DNA of 64,000 nt from Polynucleobacter sp. MG-27-Goln-C1 (lineage in GTDB: Bacteria > Pseudomonadota > Gammaproteobacteria > Burkholderiales > Burkholderiaceae): NCBI RefSeq assembly GCF_018881905.1, contig NZ_JACVPM010000001.1:434001-498000 (forward strand), given 5' to 3'. Under the pieces are notes generated by a model. That model saw nothing but the letters and a program-made list of their open reading frames with translations. It searched no databases and was not told the DNA's origin. This document shows positions 30,849-38,767 of the stretch, piece by piece. The first letter of the stretch is position 1. The number at the start of each line of letters is the position of its first letter. A program made the translations under genes and the position numbers.

Positions 30849-31664
30849 ATGCAGCGTAAATTGACCTTAGGGTTAGCTACTGGTTTAGTGGCAACTTTAT
30901 TAACAATGACATCTTCGGTGTCGGCACAAAATAGTGCTACGGACGATATTGCTAAATATCGAGAGATGATTGCAGACGGCAACCCTTCAGAGCTTTACGA
31001 GGCGGCTGGTGAGGATTTGTGGAAAAAACCAGCGGGCCCTAAAAATGCCACGCTCGAAAAATGTAACTTAGGCTTAGGCCCAGGCGTAGTTAAAGGTGCT
31101 GCGGCACAACTGCCGCGCTACTTTAAAGATACAAACAAAGTCCAAGATCTTGAATCTCGCCTGATGACCTGTATGCAGGTACTACAAGGTCGTGATCCGC
31201 AAGAGATGATTGATGCGCCATTCCAAAAGGGTCCTAAGAAGGACATGGAGGCGATTGTTGCTTACGTTGTAACTCAGTCTAAGGGCGACAAAATCAAGGT
31301 AAGTACCGCCCATCCAAAAGAAAAAGAAATGTATGACCTAGGTAAGCGCGCCTTCTTCTTCCAGGGCGGCCCAATGGATTTTTCTTGCGCATCATGTCAT
31401 GCTGAAACTGGGAAGCGTATTCGTTTGCAAGATTTGCCTAATATTACTGAACAAAAGGGCGCTGCTTTAGGTTGGGGTTACTGGCCAGCTTATCGCGTCT
31501 CAAGTGGTCAATTTTGGACAATGCAACAACGTATCAATGATTGCTTCCGTCAACAGCGTTTCCCATTCCCAATTTATGGCTCAGACGTTACCTTGGCTTT
31601 GTCTATGTATATGGCCAAGAATGCTAACGGTGGCACAGTTGAAACACCTGGCTTAAAGCGTTAA
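30849..31664 (+). CDS. soxA: SoxA, monohaem L-cysteine S-thiosulfotransferase subunit
   Basis: 271 residues with a signal peptide to about residue 26. Only one haem motif is present, C180-x2-C183-H184 (CASCHAE). The N-terminal haem of dihaem SoxA is replaced by cysteines C72 and C108, which probably form a disulfide. The active-site cysteine that ligates haem as a persulfide is C232 in RINDCFRQQR. With SoxX it joins thiosulfate oxidatively to SoxY. A short spacer separates it from soxX. Confidence 0.95.
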   Translation: MQRKLTLGLATGLVATLLTMTSSVSAQNSATDDIAKYREMIADGNPSELYEAAGEDLWKKPAGPKNATLEKCNLGLGPGVVKGAAAQLPRYFKDTNKVQDLESRLMTCMQVLQGRDPQEMIDAPFQKGPKKDMEAIVAYVVTQSKGDKIKVSTAHPKEKEMYDLGKRAFFFQGGPMDFSCASCHAETGKRIRLQDLPNITEQKGAALGWGYWPAYRVSSGQFWTMQQRINDCFRQQRFPFPIYGSDVTLALSMYMAKNANGGTVETPGLKR

Positions 31665-31674
31665 TGGATAAGAG

Positions 31675-32322
31675 ATGACGAATATGAAAAAGACACACTT
31701 AAAGCAGCTCTTAACTATTTCTGGATTGATATTGGCGTTTGGCTTGGTGCAATCTCCTGCGCTGGCTCAGCAAAAGAATGATCCTAAATTCAATAAGATG
31801 ATTCAAGATAGTTTCCGTGCTGATGGTATTGCCGGATTAAATCGTATTGATCAAGACGCAACACAGAAGTTCTGCTCTGATCCGCAATTTGCCGGCAGCA
31901 AACAAGGCGAAGCGATGCGCGAGAAAATTCAGAAGATCAATATGGATTCGATTCAACAGCCGTCTGATGGTAAGTACATCGGCGACTGGAAGAATGGCGA
32001 AAAAATCGCGCAAAGCGGTCGCGGTGCCACATGGACAGATAAAGCAGACACCCCAATTGGCGGTGGCTGTTACAACTGTCACCAAATTGATCCTAAAGAA
32101 ATTTCTTATGGAAATATTGGCCCATCATTAACGGGTTATGGAAAATTACGTGGCTACTCTAAAGAGGTGGTGACTTACACCTGGAATCGCATTAATAATT
32201 CCAAGGCGTATAACGCTTGCAGCAATATGCCTCGTTTCGCTCACTTCAAATTACTGAACGAGCAGCAGATTCAAGATGTCATGGCTTTATTGCTTGACCC
32301 AGAATCACCTGTGAATAAATAA
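31675..32322 (+). CDS. soxX: SoxX cytochrome c subunit
   Basis: 215 residues; a signal peptide ends near residue 32 (SPALAQ). One c-type haem site is C132-x2-C135-H136 (GCYNCHQ), with likely axial Met185 in ACSNMPRFAH. About 95 residues precede the haem domain, making it longer than minimal SoxX. ATG at 31675 or the ATG three codons later could start it. It receives electrons in the SoxAX reaction. A hairpin follows its stop. Confidence 0.93.
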   Translation: MTNMKKTHLKQLLTISGLILAFGLVQSPALAQQKNDPKFNKMIQDSFRADGIAGLNRIDQDATQKFCSDPQFAGSKQGEAMREKIQKINMDSIQQPSDGKYIGDWKNGEKIAQSGRGATWTDKADTPIGGGCYNCHQIDPKEISYGNIGPSLTGYGKLRGYSKEVVTYTWNRINNSKAYNACSNMPRFAHFKLLNEQQIQDVMALLLDPESPVNK

Positions 32323-32330
32323 CACATCTA

Positions 32331-32352
32331 AACAGGCCGAAAGGCCTGTTTT
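32331..32352 (+). terminator. hairpin between soxX and soxB, possible partial terminator
   Basis: AACAGGCC and GGCCTGTT form an 8-bp stem with a GAAA tetraloop, followed by a short T-run broken by C (TTC). It lies ten bases after the soxX stop and just before the soxB ribosome site, inside the operon. It may attenuate readthrough or stabilise upstream mRNA. Confidence 0.6.
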
Positions 32353-32366
32353 CTTAAGGAATTACT

Positions 32367-34097
32367 ATGTCTTTAAATCGCCGTGAATTCTTGCAAGCAC
32401 TAGCAATTGCTTCTGCTGGTGGCATGAGTCTGCAGTCCAATTTTGCTAATGCACAAACTACAGCTAAAAAATTCTATGACTTGCCTAAGTTCGGCAACGT
32501 ACACTTTCTTCATTTCACAGATTGCCACGCTCAACTTCTGCCAATCTATTTCCGTGAGCCTAACGTTAACTTAGGCATTGGCGCTCAAGGAGGAAAGACG
32601 CCCCATCTAGTAGGTGAATACTTCCTTAAGGCAAATGGCATAGCTGCCGGCACCCGTGATGCCCATGCCTTCACTTACTTGGATTACGTAGCTGCAGCAC
32701 AGAATTACGGCAAGATGGGCGGCTTCGCTCACATGGCAACCCTGATTAAGCAAATTAAATCCAGTCGTCCAGGCGCATTGTTATTAGATGGTGGTGATAC
32801 TTGGCAGGGATCTGGAACTGCACTCTGGACCAATGGTCAGGATATGGTCGATGCAGCCTTGCTCTTAGGCGTTGATGTCATGACTCCGCATTGGGAAATG
32901 ACTTTAGGTGAGAAGCGCGTAATGGAAATCGTGAATGGTGATTTCAAGGGCAAGGTTTCTTTTATTGCTCAAAATATTAAGACGGCAGACTTTGGTGACT
33001 CCGTATTCAATCCGTATGTCATGAAAGTGCAGAACGGAATTCAAGTAGCCATCATTGGTCAAGCCTTCCCATATACGCCGATTGCTAACCCACGCTATTT
33101 CACTCCTGATTGGACATTTGGTATCCAGGAAGAGAATTTACAAAAGACGATTAATGAAGTCCGCTCAAAAGGTGCGAAAGTCGTTGTATTGCTGTCGCAT
33201 AACGGCATGGACGTCGATTTGAAGATGGCTTCACGCGTTAGCGGCCTTGATGCAATTATGGGTGGTCATACTCATGATGGAGTGCCAATCCCAGTCAAGG
33301 TGAAGAATTCAGGTGGCGTCACCTTGGTTACCAATGCTGGATCCAATAGCAAATTCTTGGGCGTGCTAGATTTTGACGTTAAGGGCGGCAAGCCTGTTGA
33401 TTTCCGCTACAAACTCTTCCCAATCTTCTCAAATATGATTCCGGCTGATCCGGCTATGAATAAGTTGATCGCTAAAGTTCGCGCTCCATATGAAACAAAG
33501 TTGAATGAAAAGTTAGCCACTACCGATAGCCTCTTATATCGTCGCGGTAATTTCAACGGTAGTTTCGATCAATTAATTTTAGATGGATTGATGGCTCAGA
33601 AGAATGCAGAGATTGCATTCTCCCCAGGCTTCCGCTGGGGTACTAGCTTGTTGCCAGGACAGGCCATCACCCGTGAAAACTTGTTAGATCAAACCGCTAT
33701 TACCTATCCATACACCACAGTTACAAACATGACTGGTGAAACAATCAAGACTATTCTTGAGGATGTGGCGGATAACTTATTTAATCCTGATCCGTACTAC
33801 CAGCAGGGTGGTGACATGGTCCGTGTTGGCGGTATGCAATACACCATCGACCCTGCAGCCTCTGCAGGTAAACGCATTAGCGATATGCGCTTAAACGGCA
33901 AGGACATTGACCCAAGCAAGACTTATAAAGTCGCAGGTTGGGCGCCGGTAAGTGAAGAGGCTAGAAATGTTGGTGGTGAGCCGATCTGGGATGTAATCGA
34001 GCGTCATTTACGCGATGTGAAGGTTGTTAAGGCTGTGAAGCTAAACGAGCCAATCATTAAAGGCGTCAAAAATAACCCAGGTATGGTTTCAATCTAA
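32367..34097 (+). CDS. soxB: thiosulfohydrolase SoxB
   Basis: 576 residues; periplasmic dimanganese enzyme of the 5'-nucleotidase-like family, which hydrolyses sulfate from SoxY-S-thiosulfate. A twin-arginine signal NRREFLQALAIASAGG opens it. Metal-binding motifs include HFTDCHAQ (D52, H54), LLDGGDTWQGSG, LLSHNGMD and MGGHTHDG. A C-terminal nucleotidase-type domain covers about 370-560. It has an AAGGA ribosome site seven bases before ATG. Confidence 0.96.
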   Translation: MSLNRREFLQALAIASAGGMSLQSNFANAQTTAKKFYDLPKFGNVHFLHFTDCHAQLLPIYFREPNVNLGIGAQGGKTPHLVGEYFLKANGIAAGTRDAHAFTYLDYVAAAQNYGKMGGFAHMATLIKQIKSSRPGALLLDGGDTWQGSGTALWTNGQDMVDAALLLGVDVMTPHWEMTLGEKRVMEIVNGDFKGKVSFIAQNIKTADFGDSVFNPYVMKVQNGIQVAIIGQAFPYTPIANPRYFTPDWTFGIQEENLQKTINEVRSKGAKVVVLLSHNGMDVDLKMASRVSGLDAIMGGHTHDGVPIPVKVKNSGGVTLVTNAGSNSKFLGVLDFDVKGGKPVDFRYKLFPIFSNMIPADPAMNKLIAKVRAPYETKLNEKLATTDSLLYRRGNFNGSFDQLILDGLMAQKNAEIAFSPGFRWGTSLLPGQAITRENLLDQTAITYPYTTVTNMTGETIKTILEDVADNLFNPDPYYQQGGDMVRVGGMQYTIDPAASAGKRISDMRLNGKDIDPSKTYKVAGWAPVSEEARNVGGEPIWDVIERHLRDVKVVKAVKLNEPIIKGVKNNPGMVSI

Positions 34098-34121
34098 TTT
34101 CTTACTAATCAGAGATCCGTT

Positions 34122-34547
34122 ATGAAAAAATTACTTCAGTGCCTTGCAGCCTCTTTAACTTTTTTGTCTCTGGGTACTTATGCTGCAGGCCCAACAGAAG
34201 TTGTTTATCACATTGATGATGCGGAGACTCAAGGTATTAAAGGTTTACGTAATATCCGCAACCATTTGGATGTATCTCCACAAACCAAGATCATTGTTGT
34301 TACCCATGCCAATGGCGTAGACATCATGATGGAAGGTGCAAAAGATAAGAAGAATGGAATTGAATATGCTCCTCTGATAGGCGCATTGAAATCACGCGGC
34401 GTTCGTTTTGAGGTCTGCGAGATTACTTTAAAGAATCGTAACCTAAAGAAGGATCAATTTATTCTCGATACTGACTTCACGCCCTCAGGTGTTGTTCGTG
34501 TAGCCGACCTTCAGTACCAAAATCATTTCGCTTACATCAAGCCTTAA
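34122..34547 (+). CDS. periplasmic DsrE-like protein
   Basis: 141 residues: a signal peptide (about 1-22, ending TYAAG), then a DsrE/F-like alpha-beta fold (VVYHIDDAETQGIKGLRNIRNHLD, TKIIVVTHANGVDIMMEG, LKSRGVRFEVCEITL). C105 in FEVCEITL is the only cysteine of the mature part and sits where DsrE-type proteins often carry a reactive Cys. It follows soxB by 24 bases. A periplasmic sulfur-binding or trafficking role is a reasonable inference, not proven. Confidence 0.75.
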   Translation: MKKLLQCLAASLTFLSLGTYAAGPTEVVYHIDDAETQGIKGLRNIRNHLDVSPQTKIIVVTHANGVDIMMEGAKDKKNGIEYAPLIGALKSRGVRFEVCEITLKNRNLKKDQFILDTDFTPSGVVRVADLQYQNHFAYIKP

Positions 34548-34559
34548 TTTTTAGCCGTG

Positions 34560-35504
34560 ATGGCCGTTCGGATGCGATCGCTCCTTCTCCTTGTCGTATC
34601 GATTTTTTTATCTGTAACAACGGTTTATGCTGCAGATGATTTACTTCTTAACCCTATCCAGGTAGCGCCACATACTTATTTCGTGCAAGGCTTTGCTGAA
34701 ATGGGTAGTAGTAAGAATCAGAACTTCATTTCCAATGCAGGTTTTGTTATTACGCCAAAAGGTGTAGTTGTAGTTGATGCTTTAGGTTCGCCGGTTCTCG
34801 CGAAGAAGTTGATTGATGAAATCAAAAAGATCACGCCTCAGAAAGTGGTCGCAGTTATTGTGACGCACTACCATGCTGATCATGTTTACGGTCTTCAAGA
34901 GTTTAAAAAAATTGGTGCAAAGATTTATGCGCAGGGTGAGGGTAGAAATTACCTCTCCTCTGAAACTGCCAAGCAGAGACTAATTGCTTCTCGGATTGAT
35001 TTCGCCCCATGGGTAAATGCTTCGACTAAGCTTGTTGGTGCTGATGTATGGATAGATCAAAGCTATACGCTGACAGTCGGCGGAATTGAATTCAAGATCG
35101 GCAGGGTGGGTCCTGCCCATGCTCCGGAGGACTTGATCATTTACGTTCCATTAGAGAGGGTGCTCTTTGCAGGAGATTTAGTATTCCGGGGTCGAATTCC
35201 TTTTGTGGGCAATGCAGATAGTAGGGGATGGTTGCATGCTTTGGATGAAATTCAGGCATTGAACCCCAGCATCGTCATTCCTGGTCATGGCGCTTATTCA
35301 ACTAATCCAGCTGAAGATATCCGCTTCACCAGGGAATATTTGAAGTATCTACGTGAATCGATGACCAAATCGGCTGTAAATATGGATCCTTTCGAGGATG
35401 CCTATAAGCAGACAGATTGGTCAGAATACGAAGGAATGCCCTTATTTAGGGCGGCAAACCGCATGAATGCCTATAACGTTTACCTCTCGATTCAGGCGGA
35501 ATAG
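34560..35504 (+). CDS. periplasmic metallo-beta-lactamase-fold hydrolase, SoxH-like
   Basis: 314 residues from ATG at 34560 (GTG at 34557 is an alternative), with a signal peptide ending TVYA near residue 24. The metal motif is THYHADH (H103, H105, D107, H108), followed by GPAHAPEDL, FAGDLVF and PGHGAYS. It resembles the SoxH/quinoprotein-relay type hydrolases seen in sox loci, and metallohydrolases related to glyoxalase II and persulfide dioxygenase share the fold. The substrate is unknown. It lies 12 bases after the DsrE-like gene, in the same operon. Confidence 0.78.
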   Translation: MAVRMRSLLLLVVSIFLSVTTVYAADDLLLNPIQVAPHTYFVQGFAEMGSSKNQNFISNAGFVITPKGVVVVDALGSPVLAKKLIDEIKKITPQKVVAVIVTHYHADHVYGLQEFKKIGAKIYAQGEGRNYLSSETAKQRLIASRIDFAPWVNASTKLVGADVWIDQSYTLTVGGIEFKIGRVGPAHAPEDLIIYVPLERVLFAGDLVFRGRIPFVGNADSRGWLHALDEIQALNPSIVIPGHGAYSTNPAEDIRFTREYLKYLRESMTKSAVNMDPFEDAYKQTDWSEYEGMPLFRAANRMNAYNVYLSIQAE

Positions 35505-35533
35505 GGCAGATTTGTCATCTGGGCTTTAAAATA

Positions 35534-35555
35534 GTCGTTTACTTCGCTAAATGAC
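35534..35555 (+). other. hairpin just ahead of the small cytochrome c gene
   Basis: GTCGTTTA and TAAATGAC can pair over 8 bp (one G-U) around a 6-base loop, ending nine bases before the ATG at 35565. No Shine-Dalgarno sequence is visible there, so structure near the start could influence translation. The evidence is modest. Confidence 0.3.
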
Positions 35556-35564
35556 TGATTTCAA

Positions 35565-35879
35565 ATGAAATTAACACTGCTTAAGTTTAGCTTTACTCTC
35601 GTTGCTCTTTTCGGGCTGCATTTGTCCGCTTACGCAACGCCGGATCTTGCGAACGGTAAGAAGATTGATCAGCAGAAATGCTACGCCTGCCACGCCAAGA
35701 AATCTGGCTTTGGCAATGGCGATATGATCTACACGCGCAGTGATAGCAAGGTTAAAAATCTCCAAAATTTAAAGTCGATGGTTGCAATGTGTAATACAGA
35801 GCTCCGTCTCGATCTTTTCCCTGAGGACGAGGCAGATGTGACAGCCTTTCTCAATAAACAGTTTTATAAATTTAAATAA
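35565..35879 (+). CDS. small periplasmic c-type cytochrome
   Basis: 104 residues, with a signal peptide to about residue 24 (SAYA). One haem site C39-x2-C42-H43 (CYACHAKK). The second half MVAMCNTELRLDLFPEDEADVTAFLN is characteristic of small class I cytochromes found near sulfur or SHP-type loci. No clear axial Met beyond the MVAMC segment was confirmed. It follows the SoxH-like gene by 60 bases and may carry electrons for the sox products; this link is inferred from position. Confidence 0.8.
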   Translation: MKLTLLKFSFTLVALFGLHLSAYATPDLANGKKIDQQKCYACHAKKSGFGNGDMIYTRSDSKVKNLQNLKSMVAMCNTELRLDLFPEDEADVTAFLNKQFYKFK

Positions 35880-35900
35880 TTTCAGTAAAGAATTTTGATT

Positions 35901-37022
35901 ATGGATGCGGTAGATATTTCCTCCCTTAGCAAATCAGTTTTACTTGCTACCTTTGCAATTACTTTCTTGCTTGGTGCAGTCATGCAGAAAACTGGTTTTT
36001 GCAGCATGGGCGCAGTTTCAGATATTTTTATTATGTCTAGCTGGGGTCGCTTGAAGCAATGGTTCCTAGCTATTGGTGTTGCTATTGTTGGTTTTGCTCT
36101 GATGTCTTATGTTGGCTTGATTGACCCATTAAAGAGTATGTATACCGGCAGCAAGTTCTTGTGGCTATCTACCATTGTGGGTAGCACGCTATTTGGTTTC
36201 GGTATGGTGCTTTCTTCTGGTTGTGGAAGCAAAACTCTAGTTCGCATTGGCGGCGGTAATCTGAAGTCCATCGTTGTGTTTATGGTTCTCGGTCTATCGG
36301 CCTATATGACTATGAAGGGCTTCCTCGGCGTCATTCGTATTAATACGCTGGATTCTGTTTTCATAGCCTTAAACACACCACAGGATTTGCCAAGCATTTT
36401 GAGTCCAATCACTGGCTTTGCTAGAACTAATTTGCACTTAGCTTTAGGTCTGATAGTTGGCTTTGCTTTCATTGCATATGCTTTAGCAAGCAAGGCGTTT
36501 TGGACAGCGGAAAATCTGTTTGCCGGCATATTTGTCGGTCTCGCTATTTGCGCTGTATGGTGGGTATCTGGCAACTTAGGCTATGTTGCTGAGGATCCAA
36601 ATACTCTAGAGGAGGTCTTCTTAGTTACCAACTCTGGTCGTATGGAGAGTCTTTCATTTGTAGCTCCCTATGCCTACTCCTTGGATTGGTTAATGATGTA
36701 CAGCGATACCTCCAAGGTCATTACTGTTGGTATTGCCGCAGTGATTGGGATGATTTCAGGTTCAGCATGTATTTCTATATTCACTAAATCTTTCCGGTGG
36801 GAGAGCTTTCGTAATACCGAAGACACTGCCAATCACTTGGTTGGCGCTACGCTGATGGGCTTTGGTGGCGTTACAGCGCTTGGCTGTACTGTTGGACAAG
36901 GTTTGAGTGGCATCTCCACATTAGCCATCGGTTCAATGCTTGCCTTGCCAGGATTTATCTTTGGCGCATATTTGGCTCTGCGTTATTTAGAGTCCCGCAA
37001 TGCACCTAATCCCTGCAGTTAA
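35901..37022 (+). CDS. YeeE/YedE family sulfur-compound transporter, full length
   Basis: 373 residues from ATG at 35901 (an in-frame TTG at 35895 is less likely), with about nine or ten membrane helices. Conserved cysteines of the thiosulfate transporter YeeE are present as C34 (KTGFCSMGA), C108 (SSGCGSK) and C329 (ALGCTVGQG), and a further C290 is in GSACIS. In YeeE such cysteines relay thiosulfate through the membrane. It begins a run of three YeeE/YedE genes after sox, so thiosulfate or sulfur import or export is likely. Confidence 0.88.
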   Translation: MDAVDISSLSKSVLLATFAITFLLGAVMQKTGFCSMGAVSDIFIMSSWGRLKQWFLAIGVAIVGFALMSYVGLIDPLKSMYTGSKFLWLSTIVGSTLFGFGMVLSSGCGSKTLVRIGGGNLKSIVVFMVLGLSAYMTMKGFLGVIRINTLDSVFIALNTPQDLPSILSPITGFARTNLHLALGLIVGFAFIAYALASKAFWTAENLFAGIFVGLAICAVWWVSGNLGYVAEDPNTLEEVFLVTNSGRMESLSFVAPYAYSLDWLMMYSDTSKVITVGIAAVIGMISGSACISIFTKSFRWESFRNTEDTANHLVGATLMGFGGVTALGCTVGQGLSGISTLAIGSMLALPGFIFGAYLALRYLESRNAPNPCS

Positions 37023-37045
37023 CCCTTTTTATTGAGATTAATTAC

Positions 37046-37483
37046 ATGCAGATAGATTGGTTAGGTTTTACACCTGGACCCGCATTTCTCGGTGGAATGC
37101 TGCTAGGTATAGCTGCGGCCTTATATGTCATTCTGCATGGCCGCATTCTTGGTATCAGCGGAATTGTTTCTGGTCTGCTTACGCCAAAAGAGGGTGATGT
37201 TAATTGGCGCTTGAGCCTATTATTGGGTTTACTAAGCGCACCGTTTTGGGCAAGCTTGTTGCTTGACCTGCACACAACAACAGTAATTGATGCAGATTGG
37301 CTGGCCATCATCGTTGCCGGACTTCTAGTTGGCTTTGGTGCTAACTATGGTTCGGGCTGTACCAGTGGTCATGGTATTTGTGGTTTGTCCCGTTTATCCC
37401 CAAGATCTTTAGTGGCTACCATCTCTTTTATGTGTACTGGATTTCTTACTGTGTTTGTCATTCGTCATGTGTTGGGTCTATAA
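37046..37483 (+). CDS. YeeE/YedE half-length membrane protein (first)
   Basis: 145 residues, four or so transmembrane helices. GSGCTSGHGICGLSRLSPRS is the conserved Cys/Gly sulfur-transport motif. It is half the size of YeeE and is followed three bases later by a second half-length protein, suggesting a two-protein transporter. Such pairs occur widely near sulfur genes. Confidence 0.87.
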   Translation: MQIDWLGFTPGPAFLGGMLLGIAAALYVILHGRILGISGIVSGLLTPKEGDVNWRLSLLLGLLSAPFWASLLLDLHTTTVIDADWLAIIVAGLLVGFGANYGSGCTSGHGICGLSRLSPRSLVATISFMCTGFLTVFVIRHVLGL

Positions 37484-37486
37484 ATC

Positions 37487-37918
37487 ATGAGAAGACATTT
37501 CAATTTCTATAGTCAGTATTTGATTGGTGTTTTATTCGGTATCGGCCTGATCATTTCCGGTATGAGTAACCCGCAAAAGATTCTCAATTTTCTTGATCTT
37601 GCCGGCAACTGGGATCCATCCCTAATATTTGTAATGGCCGGAGCTATTCTGGTTGGTTTGGGTGGCTTTTATTTGGTCTCCAAGCGTACAGAAGTTTTTT
37701 TTGGCGGCGCTCTCCATATCCCAACCAGAAGAGATATTTCCAAGCCTCTGGTAATTGGCAGTCTGATTTTTGGCGCAGGGTGGGGTATTGCTGGGTTTTG
37801 TCCTGGCCCCGCAATTGTTGCTCTTGGAGCTGGTCATATCAAGGCTCTAGTCTTTATATTGGCGATGCTTGCTGGCATGGCACTATGCAACCGTTTCTTT
37901 ACAGGCCATAAAAAGTAA
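37487..37918 (+). CDS. YeeE/YedE (DUF6691) half-length membrane protein (second)
   Basis: 143 residues, about four helices. The N-terminal LIGVLFGIGLIISGMSNPQKILNFLD and C-terminal GWGIAGFCPGPAIVALG are hallmarks of the second half-YeeE type; the cysteine in GFCPGPA is the likely transport residue. It is separated by three bases from the first half gene, so the two are surely co-transcribed. Confidence 0.87.
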   Translation: MRRHFNFYSQYLIGVLFGIGLIISGMSNPQKILNFLDLAGNWDPSLIFVMAGAILVGLGGFYLVSKRTEVFFGGALHIPTRRDISKPLVIGSLIFGAGWGIAGFCPGPAIVALGAGHIKALVFILAMLAGMALCNRFFTGHKK

Positions 37919-37977
37919 GTCTGATTTAGAATCTAAGCTATTAGTTTTTAAATACTTTTTTACTTTTTGAGGTCTAA

Positions 37978-38322
37978 ATGAGTCTTCCTATTGCTTGCCA
38001 TACCGATCAATTCGGTACGCTCGGTCAAATCGACCCAAGTCACTTAGCTGAGATCGTTAAACAGGGTTACAAAAGCGTAATCAATAATCGCCCTGATTTT
38101 GAAGGTGGTCCAGATCAACCTACTAATGCGCAAATTCAGGCACATGCTGAGGCGCTAGGCTTGAACTACGCTTATTTGCCAGTTATTCCTGGTGCATTTA
38201 CACAAGATCAAGTTGTTGAGATGGCGCGTTTGTTAAAAACAATGCCTGGCCCCATATTGGCCTTTTGCCGCTCAGGTGCCCGCTCTACCAATTTGTACCA
38301 AATGGCCTTACAAGTTCGTTAA
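37978..38322 (+). CDS. DUF442 / TIGR01244-type sulfurtransferase-like protein
   Basis: 114 residues, beta-lactamase-hydrolase-like (Blh N-terminal) family with a phosphatase/rhodanese-like loop CRSGARS (C97, R102). The family is found with sulfide and persulfide metabolism genes. Cytosolic; no signal peptide. A GAGG ribosome site precedes the ATG. It may handle persulfide sulfur delivered by the YeeE proteins, though this is inference. It is followed at 17 bases by a thioesterase gene. Confidence 0.82.
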   Translation: MSLPIACHTDQFGTLGQIDPSHLAEIVKQGYKSVINNRPDFEGGPDQPTNAQIQAHAEALGLNYAYLPVIPGAFTQDQVVEMARLLKTMPGPILAFCRSGARSTNLYQMALQVR

Positions 38323-38339
38323 TCTTTCATTAAGAACTT

Positions 38340-38759
38340 ATGCGCATTGAGATCCCAGAAGAGAAAAAGCTTGTTCATCAAATGAACATGCCAATTCGTT
38401 GGGGTGATATGGACGCATTTGGTCACGTCAACAATACGGTGTACTTTCGTTACATGGAGCAGGCTAGGGTGGAGTGGATCACTTCCCTTGGTTATAGCGT
38501 TGCTCCTGGGGATGAATCTATGTTGATGATTAATGGGTTTTGTAACTTTCATCAACAACTAGTCTATCCAGGTGAGTTGATACTAAAAACGTATATCGGC
38601 AATATTGGGCGGTCAAGTTTAGATGTTTATACAACTATGGCGTTGACCACTGAACCCGATGCGATGGCTGCGGTTGGCGGCGCTACTATGGTGTGGGTGG
38701 ATCTGAAGACCGGTAAATCATCACCTTGGCCAGATCACGTGATCAATAAGCTGCGCTAG
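38340..38759 (+). CDS. acyl-CoA thioesterase, 4HBT hotdog family
   Basis: 139 residues, single hotdog domain. PIRWGDMDAFGHVNNTVYFRYMEQARVEW carries the active-site Asp and the helix typical of 4-hydroxybenzoyl-CoA thioesterase/YbgC proteins. The substrate is not evident. It lies between the DUF442 gene and mnmH, with 17- and 8-base gaps. Confidence 0.88.
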   Translation: MRIEIPEEKKLVHQMNMPIRWGDMDAFGHVNNTVYFRYMEQARVEWITSLGYSVAPGDESMLMINGFCNFHQQLVYPGELILKTYIGNIGRSSLDVYTTMALTTEPDAMAAVGGATMVWVDLKTGKSSPWPDHVINKLR

Positions 38760-38767
38760 GACATTAT

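Noticed and set aside
37919..37977. Terminator at the end of the YeeE run
   Set aside because: TTAGAATCTAA is too tight a palindrome to fold and is followed only by scattered T runs; not convincing.
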